Positions 21,390 to 33,500 of a stretch of 64,000 nt of DNA are shown here, in pieces. Position 1 is the stretch's first letter, and each line of letters starts with the position of its first letter. The notes below the pieces were generated by a model that was not told the origin of the DNA, did no database searches, and saw only the letters and a list, made by a program, of their open reading frames with translations. The stretch is from Terebella lapidaria (Eukaryota > Annelida > Polychaeta > Terebellida > Terebellidae): contig OX424562.1 of the NCBI GenBank assembly GCA_949152475.1, positions 39,542,157-39,606,156 on the forward strand, written 5' to 3'. The position numbers and the translations under genes were made by a program.

Positions 21390-21623
21390 CAAGTCATCTC
21401 CTTGGAAGAGCATGTCTTCCAGTTCTTGGGCCTCGTAAAAAACTTCCACCAGGGCAGCTTTGGCTTTTGCAGCTTGGAAGTAGCGCCGTACATCAAATGT
21501 ATCATCTCCCAGCTCCTCAAGATGTCCCAAAAGTAGTTTGATTTCCTCGCGGATCTCCGAATTGGTTTTCACCTCGATGCGCCGGTCTTCAGGGCGGATG
21601 TACACGGGTTGTTTTGGAGTTGT
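21390..21623 (-). pseudogene. Distal exon of the minus-strand transposase-like pseudogene
   Basis: The 234-bp frame (78 codons, phase 0 at both ends) lies between an acceptor TTTGGTGCAG and a donor GTATGTAA on the minus strand. It encodes VYIRPEDRRIEVK, EIREEIKLLLGHLEEL and FYEAQELEDMLFQGDD, a charged, helical segment. The preceding exon of the same phase and strand is at 30578-30817. The 8.7-kb transposon lies in the intron between them. Membership in one gene is inferred from strand, order and phase. Confidence 0.6.
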
Positions 21624-21681
21624 CTGCACCAAATTAACCGTGTTTATATAATTTTCTGCCAATACCCGCTTAATATGTACA

Positions 21682-22237
21682 CACAGTCGTCAACGTGCGC
21701 ACATGATTCCTGTAGCGGAGTTACAGGAAGCCTGCAAAAAGCAATAACATTGGCTCAGGGAGTTGATGGTAAGTGAGTATTTTTGGTTAGAAACACATGC
21801 CAAACGACGTTTCAAGCAAAGGGGGCTTAGCATTAGACTAACATATTGATCTCCTTTTGCCTGGCGATTTCTTTTGTTGTTGACACCTTCGATATTATTA
21901 ACTATAAGCACATGAAGTGAGATTATTCCTCAATTATCGTCCGTTTGCCCCTTTGTCTGCATGTTATCACCATATATTGGAACTTCTGTCCACTGCTAAT
22001 ACTATATCGAGGTAGATTGGTTAACAATTGGTCAAATTCAACAGTTACTGGGGGGTGACACTCGGCTGTTTGTGTTTGTCAAACAATTGTTTATCGTAGC
22101 ACACACGAGATATGTGCTGCATGATTCACGTAACAGGCGCTACAGGATTCTCGTAACAGGCGCTTCAGTGTTCAAGTAACACCAGATGTAAAATTGCCCC
22201 CAAAATCTATCTTTTCACATAATTTACGGCAAAAAGA
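21682..22237 (+). repeat. Left terminal inverted repeat of the 8.7-kb transposon
   Basis: It begins CACAGTCGTCAACG and ends at ACGGCAAAAAGA. It is the reverse complement of 29849-30404, with differences noted only near 22020 and 22150. Confidence 0.93.
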
Positions 22238-22400
22238 ATTTTTTTTAAAAAATAATTTAAAACTGGGTCGATATAATATTTTTGTGCTTTGTATACAAAC
22301 TGAATATATGGAATAATCATACCTCAGTGATAATAGCCTAATACTGTGTTAGCCTGACCTATCTTACGGGCTTATTGTTTTGTTTTTATTTGTTTTGCAG

Positions 22401-25400
22401 CAAACACCCTTCAGATAATCAATATGGATGGTCACTTGTGTGGGTACTGCAGTTTCTCATCAGAGCAAACGGCTGATATTGTACACCACTGCATCCAGTG
22501 CCACGCTGATCAACTTATAAAAGTTCGTGTATCTGCGGTCTGTGAACACACTTGGAAAAGGATACTTTTGTCCAAAACATTTCCTGTGACAGGAGCGAAG
22601 CTCTTGACAAAGGACTACCAAATAAACTTTGATGGCGATTTGTCTTTGACAGTCAGCGATGAGGCGATAACTCCTGGTAAGAGCCCAGCTGCTAAAAAAG
22701 CACTGATTACCGAAGGCACTGAGACCAGAATAGCGAAAAAGAAGCTACTATTTGGCGACGATGTCGCCGTGGGGGACCAGGAAGAAGGACAAAGTGAAGA
22801 TGGTGATGATCTGCGTGTCATGATGAATTTGTTACCCACGGTTGTTGAAATTCTACGCGAAAACGGACAGCTCCAAAGTTGGGTTAATTTGTTCAAAATG
22901 ATCGAAAATGGAAAATTCCCGATGGAAAATATATGCTACCTACTCTTCATAGATCTCGTAAATTTTTTGTCACTTGATACATCAAGTTCTATGCGGTACA
23001 ACACTGTGGTAAAGAAGTATTGGGAAACAGGACGACTTCTTTTTCATGGTAAATTCATCCGATTTATGTCGGGATTCAAGAATATGGGCCAGCTGATAGA
23101 GAAACAGTGTCAGCGTGGTGACTATCGACCAATGGAGGCGAAGATCAATTTCGTTGTCCCATCCAAAGAAGTACTTAACAAAGAAGAAAAGGTACTGGCC
23201 ATTGATGAGATCCAGCCAGGGATATTACAGCCTATGGTTGACATAATCGCCAAATCAGCACATAACAAAACACACAAAGTCTGTGTAGATGGTAAGAATC
23301 CCTGATATGTTTCCAAATGTTTGTGTACATTATGCACATAGCATAACACTTTACGAACCAAAAATACGACACATTACATTGTATTATGTTCCTCCTCATC
23401 ATTATTCGAAATATCTGTGTATTGCAGGTAAGAAACTGAACATGGGTGGATCAGGAGTGGAGTCGGAATGTGATTTATTCGGCCACGAGGGGCCCCCTAG
23501 TGTAGGCGAGAAACACGCTCGTCTGGAACTGGAACTTGATCTAATATCGATTCAGATGACCTTCCTGCAGAAGAATCTTTCTTACAAGACTTACGTGTAT
23601 GAACTCACAGAAACAGAGCAGGAAGATATGTGCCAGAAATCACTGAAGATTGTTCAGTTCTTGTCAGTGAGAATGATGGAACTGAGAAAAGCAAGAGTCG
23701 GCAAAGTCGTCGCCAGAGATCGGTGCAGGGCCAAAGTGGGTGCAGACTGGAGGTCCTCGAATATGTCATACGCTATCAGTGCTCTAGAAACAGCTATATG
23801 CCAGATAGATCGATGCTTGAAAACGGCAATTGACACTGTGGACAATCTGATGCACGCCATATCAGTCATGCAAGGTTCACAAGATTATGTGGAAGGAACA
23901 TTTGTCAATCTCAACATACAAAGAAATTACGTATGTTTGTCAGAGTGTGAAGAGATCACAGATCCCAGGTTCATAAAGCAGAAAACTGAATCCTGGTCCA
24001 AGCTGAGGCGTGAAGCCAAGATAACTGGTGCGTTAGATCTCATATCGATATATTGCATCTTTAAATTTATGTAATACATGTACGATTTAATGTCAGTAAC
24101 TTTTTCTGAAAAAAGAACAGTTCTGCACAAAGTACATATATATGAGTGTCGTCGGTAATGAGAATGTGACAGTAACACGTGCACATATGGTGTATGCATA
24201 TTCACATGTGATCCATTCTGTGTTGATTTGTTCCGGGCAATAGTATGTATAGATGTATTTATATGTCACACATTTTATGCTGATTTGTTTCAGGCAGTAC
24301 AATGTATGAAGCTATCGGTCTTGACACTTTGAAGAAAATGCAGCAGCACTTTGACAGGAAACTCTTCAGTATTCAACCAGTCCCGCTTGATGACACTTCA
24401 TTGTCAAATATACAACATGGTATTGAGAATGAAATAAATGGTGTCGGGACCCTCGTTGGTAAAGTACTACCCGTTTTCTTCCCGAAAGCCAAGTTTGTTG
24501 AAGAAGGATGCTACAAGGTGGAACATGAGGAACAAACGTTGTTGGTGGTCAGTCCTGATGGAAGCATACGAACTGACACATATAGCATGTGTCTATCTGC
24601 CGTTGAAATCAAGTGCCCTATTCCAGGCAAGAAATTCACAACTGATGTCCAGTATCAGCTGCCAGTGCGATATGTCACACAGGTGTTATCTGAAATGTAT
24701 GTATTGGAAGTTGAATCTTTGCTTTTCATCAGCTGGACGCCTGTGTCAACATGTATTCTGCGCATTGCATTCGATGAAGCATTGTGGTATGAATTGATGG
24801 AAGAAGCTAGGGATGTGTACGGGACCCATACTCCAAAACGTCCACATCATTCGACTGACAGAAGCCATCAATTGAAGAAGAAACTTAAAGGTTTTGTAGA
24901 GAGGAATGTAGAGCTACTTGCAGAAGTACCTTCGATTCGTGCATATCCCTGTAGTCACGGGAACTGTGACCAGCATGACCACCCACCTCTGAATTTGCAC
25001 ACTGCCGAAAATGTGCACCACAAAAATATCACAGTACAAGAGCTACATGATGCCCATGTCAGTGCAAAGATTGTGATAGAAGACGCTTACCAAAGAGTTA
25101 AAGAACGGTGCAGTGAAATTCTGGTATGGATGGCGAGTGACATGGACAGGAATTTCAAACCAGAGGCGCCTCATGCTGTCCCTATTGCATATGCACTGAA
25201 GAGTTACAGTTTGCCAGCCGACACCTTCAGGAAAATGCATTTGGAAATTCTGACACGTCTTGAGGAATCGGCGGTACGTACTCTTATCACGTCATCCGAT
25301 GGATAATGGGCAAAGTGTAGTGTTCGCGACAGTGAAGACCAACCACTGACCATTATGCAGCTCCAAAGGGATGGTTCTCCGAGGTGAAAAAGATGCAGAA

Positions 25401-27858
25401 ATCTAAGCTGCAGAAAGAAATTGAGGCAATGTCATCCACGAGCAAAGCACTGAAATTTGCTGTTCAACGATCGATGGGACAGACATTCTCCACCCAGGGA
25501 GCTGGCCCAATGACAAGCATGCACAACACTTTCTGAGTGACCCTTTGGTTCAAACAATTCTGGGTCTCTACATCACACAAGCGAACAGAAAAGACACTTC
25601 AAACTTCGATGACAACAGCATCGCTGACGATGGTCTTGAGACAGTTGTAGATGACCTCATCACTCCAGAACTAGGCAACATTGAGCTAAACCTCGAAGAT
25701 GAGAACCTTATTAGGCAAGTTAACACCGAGGTGGAGTTAGAATTGCAACACAAAATTCAACCTGTTTTTGAATTCGGACATGGACACATATTCAGTGATT
25801 ACCAGTTTGTGCTGGGTGATGCATTGCAAGTGGCAGAAACCCTGACCAACAGTCAGGTGGAAGCAGCTACTTCAGAACAAGAGCCATCTTTGTCAGAAAC
25901 CCCAAGCAACAGCCAGAGAGAAACGGCACCTTCTGAACAAGGGTCATCTTTCAGACTTAATGAAAGTCATTTTGATATGATGGCGCAAGAGCTGCAGTCG
26001 AAAGCTCCATCACACCGGAAACATCTTTGGCAACAAACATCAGGTCAATCTCTGAAGAGACATCTCCAGAGTGCTAAGCAGGCTTCAGATTCATTTCAAG
26101 CAACGGAGCTGAAGGCTATGATAGACCCAGTCATTGGCGAAATCAAAGCTAATGGAATCAAATGTTCAAAATCTTGGACGAAACTCCAGCTATGCAACTT
26201 ACTGTCCACACTTTGTGGTGATGGAACTGTACTACAAAAGAAACAGCGTGAAAAGGTTGCATGCCATTCTGATATGAGTCTTCAGGAGCTGATAACGAAA
26301 ACATTCCTAAAAAAGCTCACAAAAGTTGAACATCTTGTACAGCATGTGTATATGGTCTACCCGATTGGAAACATGGAAGAAGAATGCTCCTTTCCAGGAC
26401 CAGATAAGAATCCAACTAGAAGATGGCGATGTGCAAATTGAGTGGTTCTCTCAACCAGAATGGTTACCGACCTTACATAACTATCACTTCTTCATCCTAG
26501 ATTTCCACCACCAGTTCACGAATATGAGGTAGTGTATGTAACAAATAATGCCTATGATGCTTATATTGTCCCAGTACAAGTAGCAATGTAGTGAATGTAC
26601 CCCTAGTAAATTTGATGCAGATTTATAGCTATTTCAAACTTTAAATTTCAGAACTAAAAGCTGCAAGGACGGTTTGCCGAGTGCTGGCATAAGAAAAGAT
26701 GCATGGCACAAAATCGCCCAGAATGAGGACAACTCAACAAGCCTAAGCAGACCTATGGTAGAGGACTTGATTGACAAACAGTCCAGTGCCTTTGCTTTGA
26801 CGACATTCTGCGAAGACGTGGAAGAAGTCATGCATGCTAATGGCGACCATGCAGAAGCCGAATTTTGTAGACTGATCAGAGGAATGCACGAAGCAGTTGA
26901 CAGTCCAGGTATCCCAGCTTCAGAAAGAATTCACAAGCTACTGGAATTTCGGAGATGGCTATTATCTGGTGTTGACTGGGCAAAATTCCCCCCGCCTGGG
27001 CAATATGTGAAGGGCATCCCGCGAGTGGAGTATGAGGGGCTCTTGACGGGAATTGAGCGTCGAATACAACTCTACTATTTCATTCCAGGGCACAAGTTCA
27101 ATGCACGCTCAGTAGGGAGCCTAGATGCGGAAAATTTCTTTGGGGGGTTCCAAGACTTGCATTCCGCAGGATCCGGTATATTGAAACCAAGTGAGGTGAA
27201 ACCAGCATTATCGATAGCGTGTGAACTCCTTGCAATGAAGATGAACCCTTCAAGGTAAGATTTGGTTCACTTCTACCATACGTACATCACGAGGAATCAG
27301 TTTTATATTACTGATTGTACATACACTTGATCTGGATATGTTAACGTTAAAATGTTGTTTGTGATAGTTGCGAGCTTCTCTGAGAGAAGCAAATGTTCAT
27401 GTATCAACTCTTGTCTGTTTTTTATGCACTGCACAGGGGCTTCTACATGAATACGTCAGAAAAGAAAATGTATCCAGAACATGAAGTGGATGACATGGAG
27501 ACATCCCCTCCACCATTGGAAGAATGGAGTGGGTCTGACCCAAAAGGCGCCACTGCTATACGAATAAGGTATGTATCATTCTTAAACCCTGGTTCATTGA
27601 TGGACTAAATGTGTATCAAGCCCCATATCATGTATTTCTGTTCTTATTATACAATTTTTGGAATTATGTAGGAACCATGTCTTTGACGAGTCTTCGAGAG
27701 TCAGAGGGAAATCAAAGAGGAAACGAGGCGATGTGCAGGGACCTGACGCCCCTGGAAGAGGATCACTTCCAATCAGAGACTTGTATTTTAAACGGAATGA
27801 ATCTAGAATCTTAAAGCACAAGAGACTTGGAATATTCCTGCCTGATGAATTTGAGTAG
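22401..27858 (+). pseudogene. YqaJ-like nuclease/DDE-like transposase gene, six exons, broken
   Basis: Exons by splice signals and phase: 22401-23291, 23428-24027, 24294-26529, 26652-27255, 27435-27568 and 27672-27858. The ATG at 22424 opens a C2H2-like start (CGYCSF, HHCIQCH). Exon 3 holds a YqaJ/lambda-exonuclease-like nuclease: SPDG at 24551-24562, VEIKCP at 24602-24619, then a YVTQVLSEM helix. Further on, SSDG (25289-25300), ILDFHH (26494-26511) and LDAENFF (27124-27144) suggest an RNase-H-fold DDE core. The C-terminus is basic (RGKSKRKRG). Damage: TAA at 25304-25306 between SSDG and WAKCSVRD, then frameshifts near 25370, 25430-25470 and 26400. AATAAA is at 27924. A transposase role is inferred from its place between TIRs. 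Confidence 0.75.
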
Positions 27859-28889
27859 CGACATGACTCATACACATATGGATGTGATCCAATACTCTCT
27901 GTTCTGTGTACAAAATGATGAACAATAAATAACTTTTGGATGAGCATTTAATTTCACAGTACATGTATGTGATGCTCAGATGACTAGAACTCAAAACAAC
28001 TGGAATAATGATTACTGTTACAATAAAATGTGTAGAAAAAACCCTAAACAAATGGATAAATGAAAAACGTCCTGAAATGCATTGTATAACATATCTAACA
28101 TGTATGATTTAATTTCAAAGAATACATATATGCACTTTGCACAATTACACAAACAAAACAATGACACATGAACATAGACATAGAAGCAAAACAATAACTG
28201 AACCACATGTATATGTAACTTACTGCTAGTATTAGAATTACAAATCTGCTAATTACATAAGATGGCTTATTCAGCTACAACACATCAAAAAAATTAAATC
28301 CACAATTTCTGGTTGATGGTTAAGAATATAACAAAATGCATGATACATGAGTAGGGATTAATGGTTACTGCAAGTCATATACACGTCTTGATATTTGCGA
28401 CAGAAACCAAGACAAGAAACCAGTAATCTTTTTGTCTGTGCAAGACACAAGAAAAAAAACACATTTTACTTGGAAGTATAAATTTTCTCAATAATACTGG
28501 AAATGCTAATATTTTTTTTCTCATGAGTCTAATACCACAGTGTTTGAGAATAGAACACACATCTTCACACAGGCAATGTCGAGAAAATAAACATACTACT
28601 GATTACAAATCATTAAAATTGACCATGTTTGTAATGGACTAACGATATAATATGACAAATTAGCTTTCCTCATAACCACTCAAAGACGATAATTGATGTT
28701 GGTACCAAACAATATCACATTCATGTAACTTAACATGGACAAAATCCATCCACACAATATGCACAGTTTGGGAAACACCGATACAAAAAGCATAAAATTA
28801 TTATAAAAATTGATGTAAAGTAACATTATATGTGACACTACAAACCTTGTTTAAACCTGTAAGTGTGGTCACAGTAGTCAATTTGGCTA
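27859..28889. other. Convergent 3' untranslated region between two transposon genes
   Basis: AT-rich and non-coding, with AATAAA at 27924-27929 for the plus-strand gene and further AATAAA-like motifs. No other structure seen. Confidence 0.6.
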
Positions 28890-29789
28890 CTAATGGCCAG
28901 TCATGTTCGTGTCCATGATCTTGCCATGTTTTCTTTGCTTGTGGCGCAGCAGGCTTTGCGGCCAACTGTACTCTTTATCACAGAGGTCACATCTGTGTTT
29001 CTTCTTAGAATGTTTTCCTGATACATGCATTCGTAGTTCTCGCTTAGAACAGAACTTCAAGTCGCACGTGGCACACGTGTACAGTTTAGCGGGGCTGTGT
29101 TTCTGTTTCTTGTGCATTTTCAAATTTTGTTCATATACGAATGTCCTCTTGCAGATGTCACACCGGTGACACTTCTTCTTTTGGTGACCGGCGATGTGAT
29201 CACGTAGACGAGTTACCGATACAAATACCTTGTTACATGTTGGACAGTTCGCTGTTTTCCTATCCCCTTCACTGTGTCGGAGTACTTTGTGATTCTGTAA
29301 CCCTCTCGCTGTGGAAAACTGTTTGCCGCAGTGCTCACACATGCACACATGTTTAGGTCCGTGTTTAGCTTTAAAATGTTGCTTCATATCTGCTTTCACG
29401 GAAAATGTGCGTGGACAAGATGGACATATCACTTGTTTTTCTTTGTGTTTACGCAGTTTATGCAGCCGCAATGAGCTCGAATATTTTGCTGTAAACCGAC
29501 ATCCTACAGCAGGGCAGTGGTATATTTGGCCCTTCGTACTCAGCCCCTGGTAGACGGTGTTCTGGCCTGCCTTTGTTGTTTCTACAGCCAACAAGCTCCG
29601 GCCTGCTACAATTGTTTTTGTAGTCAGCAAGCTCCCGCCTGACTTAGTGGTTTCTGCTGCCAGCAAGCTCCGACCACCCCCAGTGGTTCTAACGCCCATG
29701 CTAACGCCAGGTTCAATCTCATCTTCACTAGATAATCCGTGCATGCTCGTTTCCAGCGCACGGTAAACGTTTTGCCTTTTCTTCGGCAT
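28890..29789 (-). CDS. Seven-finger C2H2 zinc-finger protein carried by the transposon
   Basis: The 299-codon frame is intact. About 85 N-terminal residues contain a repeated GRSLLA(A/V)ETTK unit. Seven C2H2 fingers follow, each with the C-x2-C...H-x3/4-H spacing: CPAVGC, CPSCPRTF, CEHCGKQF, CPTCNKVF, CDICKRTF, CATCDLKF and CDLCDKEY. The first finger has the longer C-x4-C spacing. Linkers such as HKEKQVI are not the TGEKP type. It probably binds DNA in the nucleus. It lies wholly within the transposon, convergent with the transposase gene and about 60 bp from the right TIR. It is either an accessory protein of the element or a captured gene. Unlike its neighbour, it shows no break. Confidence 0.88.
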   Translation of the reverse strand: MPKKRQNVYRALETSMHGLSSEDEIEPGVSMGVRTTGGGRSLLAAETTKSGGSLLTTKTIVAGRSLLAVETTKAGQNTVYQGLSTKGQIYHCPAVGCRFTAKYSSSLRLHKLRKHKEKQVICPSCPRTFSVKADMKQHFKAKHGPKHVCMCEHCGKQFSTARGLQNHKVLRHSEGDRKTANCPTCNKVFVSVTRLRDHIAGHQKKKCHRCDICKRTFVYEQNLKMHKKQKHSPAKLYTCATCDLKFCSKRELRMHVSGKHSKKKHRCDLCDKEYSWPQSLLRHKQRKHGKIMDTNMTGH

Positions 29790-29848
29790 CCTGCATGCTC
29801 ACACTGGAAATGTACAATGCAAAAAACATTAACCTTCGTATGTTTTCA

Positions 29849-30404
29849 TCTTTTTGCCGTAAATTATGTGAAAAGATAGATTTTGGGGGCAATTTTACAT
29901 CTGGTGTTACTTGAACACTGAAGCGCCTGTTACGTGAATCCTGTAGCGCCTGTTACGTGAATCATGCAGCACATATCTCGTGTGTGCTACGATAAACAAT
30001 TGTTTGACAAACACAAACAGCCGAGTGTCACCCCCCAGTAACTGTTGAATTTGACCAATTGTTAACCAATCTACCTCGATTTAGTATTAGCAGTGGACAG
30101 AAGTTCCAATATATGGTGATAACATGCAGACAAAGGGGCAAACGGACGATAATTGAGGAATAATCTCACTTCATGTGCTTATAGTTAATAATATCGAAGG
30201 TGTCAACAACAAAAGAAATCGCCAGGCAAAAGGAGATCAATATGTTAGTCTAATGCTAAGCCCCCTTTGCTTGAAACGTCGTTTGGCATGTGTTTCTAAC
30301 CAAAAATACTCACTTACCATCAACTCCCTGAGCCAATGTTATTGCTTTTTGCAGGCTTCCTGTAACTCCGCTACAGGAATCATGTGCGCACGTTGACGAC
30401 TGTG
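29849..30404 (-). repeat. Right terminal inverted repeat of the 8.7-kb transposon
   Basis: Inverted copy of 21682-22237, ending GACGACTGTG at 30404 and followed by the GTACA duplicate. Confidence 0.93.
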
Positions 30405-30577
30405 GTACAGGGTAATTTGCAAAATTGATATGGAGCGATAACATTAATGTGCAATTGCTGAGGACACATACGAAACAGTAAATTCCCAGAATTTATAATT
30501 TAAAAATGTTGGACGAAACAAGCAAACCGATAAAATAGACGTATTACTCTAATTGCTATTTTGATTTCGGATATTAC

Positions 30578-33500
30578 TTTTATCCGGGAGTGAACACCCT
30601 CTCTACTTTTTCTGGCACTGGCTGTGATCTCCATGAGAGATGGGTCAAGACTGACACCATCCACTGCGCGGAGTGACCCAACATGTGCAATGTCACTTAA
30701 ATAACCTGTACTGCGAAGGTGCTCCTTCCAGGGGCCAACTCCAGGGTCTTGCATGCGGTGGATAGGGGTTCCACAATCTCCTCCCTGTCGGTGTTTTTCT
30801 CCCTGTTTTTGTCGAATCTGTACCAAAATGTTATCAACTAGATTTAAAAAAATATATATACAGGCCTTTTCACAGTAATATATAACATTGACCTCACACA
30901 AATATTAATGAGAAATGATTCACTGGCTCAATATATTATAAATAATACACCAACAACTAACTAGCTGCAGGACATGATTGATACAATATATGTGAACGGG
31001 ACGAAGTGCTTCTCAATATCAGGCGATCGAACTCCACACGTCTACAAATGCAGACGTTATGGTCTGGATCAAGTCCGAAAGGGGGGACAGCTATTTCTGG
31101 CACAATGGGGAGGAAATGCCAGAGGGCGGGCCACCCCTTCCAGATGCAAACACCAATCACGATGAGGAGGCCCCAACCACATCTACCCCCACCGAGACCC
31201 CAGTTTCAGCCAAAGACAACAAAGGAACTCAGACGTCTGCGGAGGATTTGCCTGAGGTCAGGTTGTCGGGATCCCCGAAAATTTTTTTTGGGAGTTTCAT
31301 CATTTTTAAATGAATAATTTTCTGTTCAGGAAATCCATCTACGTTAGCCGTACTTTCCCATAGCACAGCAAGCATTATTACAAGCCAGTCCAACATGTAA
31401 TCCTAAACGGAAAAGATCGAGCTATAAACACTAATTCATGCAATTCATGTTTCACAATTCAATACATTTTGACGCACGATACATTTATTGATAAGGTCAA
31501 GTTCTTTATCAGATATTGTGGATAGGAATTTTTATAAAGTGATCGAAACATGTTCATTACAAATTACAATACTGGAAAATGTGGTATACGGAGCAATGAT
31601 GGAACACTGTCCCTGATTGGCTCATTCGTGACCTCAATGGTCCAATGAGAAGTTGACATATACATTCAGCCATTTATTTCTTCCATGGACAAGGAAAACA
31701 CATGCGACTTTTCTGAAGCACATATATAGGTACAATAAAAGTTACATGTCATTGTGGAAGAAAATCTTGGGTACGCCCTTGCAAATGGTCAGTGGACACT
31801 GTTTAAGTGGATTTATATTGTAAGATGTTCAACCAAGGAGAAGCCAAATTCAATATCAGACTTGGCTAGACCGAGACTATTGTCTACTCGGACAGTACGT
31901 CTCCTGGCTATACGATACAAAAATTATGTGCCTACTATTCCTAGCCTGAGACATTGGACCATCAAAATACATGGCATGTATCATTCATTACCACTATATA
32001 TTTATTGTGTATTTGCACCTTCTGCAGACGGTCAAGACTTCTGCAAGCCTGAGTCCAGTGCCGGAAGGTGGGAACGCCAGGTGGTAGGGAGGGCTTAAGC
32101 CACTTGTTGCGAAGTTCAAGTCGGAAGTCTCCTCCCTCACCCCAATGGTCCGAAGTTTCAGCAAATGTCTCATTCTGTTTGAGGTATTCCTGCACCCCTG
32201 TTAGAGCCATTTTCCTGTTGACCCGGTCACGAATGTTCAACTCGCAGTACTTTCGCTGATCAAGGACGTAACACAAAGCACCCAACACAGAACAACACAT
32301 CATGATAACAGAATATTTATTTTCCCGCAAACCTTCACGAAACATAAAAATGGCGAAGACATACCGAAACACATACTCATAAATAAATCGGAAGGACATG
32401 CTCTGAACATCAGACAACCACGAGAGGAAACCCTGACAAGAAACAACTGCCCCAGACTCCAAACACTGAACAACATATGGCCGCAATATCTCCTGTCCAG
32501 TACCATACAGCACAATGTTCAAGAGTTGCCACGACTTGTGGTGGTCCTTAGCCGATTGGCAGTACTTCATGGCGCGGTCTGAGGTGAACCCTAGCTGCCT
32601 GGCCAGACTCTTCAGTAAAGGGTGCTATCCTAACTTGAATAGTGCTTTGGTGTACGCCATCTCCATGTGGCCATATCCAGGGACGAAGAGTAGGTTTCCG
32701 AACTTGAGATGATCCTGCAGATTCTGATGGTCATCCTCCATATCATGAAGTCTGGCAAGATGATTACGAATGAGGTGATCAGACTCAAATTCTTTGTGGC
32801 AGATATGACATTTGAATTCCCGGCATTGCAACCTTGATGCCAGAAGATATGGCAGCCCATCACATCCTACCACCATGTCATCTTCCCTGCCACTGTCCAA
32901 GATGTCCTGCAGCACAGAACAGAACAGAACATAATTTATTTAACCTATGTAACAAAAACAACAAATGTAATACCAAAACAACTTAGGTTTGTACATAGGC
33001 TGGACACCAGAGGAGTTATCCACTCATCGAGCTGGCGACCCTGAGCTGCCACTCTCTCATAGCTGTTGGGGTTGTGCAGAATGGATTCACCCATGGCAAT
33101 CCTTGGTGGATGTGGAGGATGACAACTGGGTGCATGAAACCCCGGATCCTCGACTACCTTCCTGTGTTTGATTGACACCTTCACTTCCCCTTCCAAAGAA
33201 TCATATGTGACTTTGTGACTGTCAATTGGTTCAGTGCGATCTGTAAGCTCATGCTGCACAAGCTGCAGTTGCGCTGAAATGAACACCCTTTGGAAGTCCA
33301 CAAACAAAGTCTCGTGATACTGATCATCACTGTTCATAGAACTTAGGATGTCCTGGATGTTTGACTGGACGTGAAGCCATTTCGCTTGGGACAAATGAGG
33401 TTCCAATTGAATGTGGGTGTCGAAGTTTGAATTGATGTAGATGACAGAGGTGATGATACTGTGAGGAAGTGGTGATCCGAATGCAACAGTCCAGTTTCTG

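Larger units (their letters stand above)
21682..30404. mobile_element. 8.7-kb DNA transposon with CACAGTCG ends and 556-bp TIRs
   Basis: TIRs of 556 bp lie at 21682-22237 and 29849-30404. I count about two mismatches; a 73-codon frame is identical in both. The ends read CACAGTCGTCAACGTGCGCA, and the 5-bp sequence GTACA is duplicated outside (21677-21681 and 30405-30409). The TIR carries a subterminal direct repeat of CGTAACAGGCGCT. Between the TIRs lie a plus-strand spliced nuclease-transposase gene and a convergent C2H2 gene. A terminal CAC and a 5-bp duplication recall Transib/RAG-type ends, but the proteins do not resemble RAG1 or Transib. The superfamily is not assigned. It is inserted in an intron of the minus-strand pseudogene. 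Confidence 0.92.

Noticed and set aside
21690..21911. 73-codon frame occurring identically here and at 30175-30396
   Set aside because: It lies wholly in the long TIR on opposite strands, so identity follows from the inverted repeat. No domain or start context supports a gene.
21682..30404. RAG/ProtoRAG-type transposon
   Set aside because: A CAC terminus and a 5-bp duplication fit loosely, but the heptamer is CACAGTCG, not CACAGTG, and none of the encoded blocks resembles RAG1 or RAG2.
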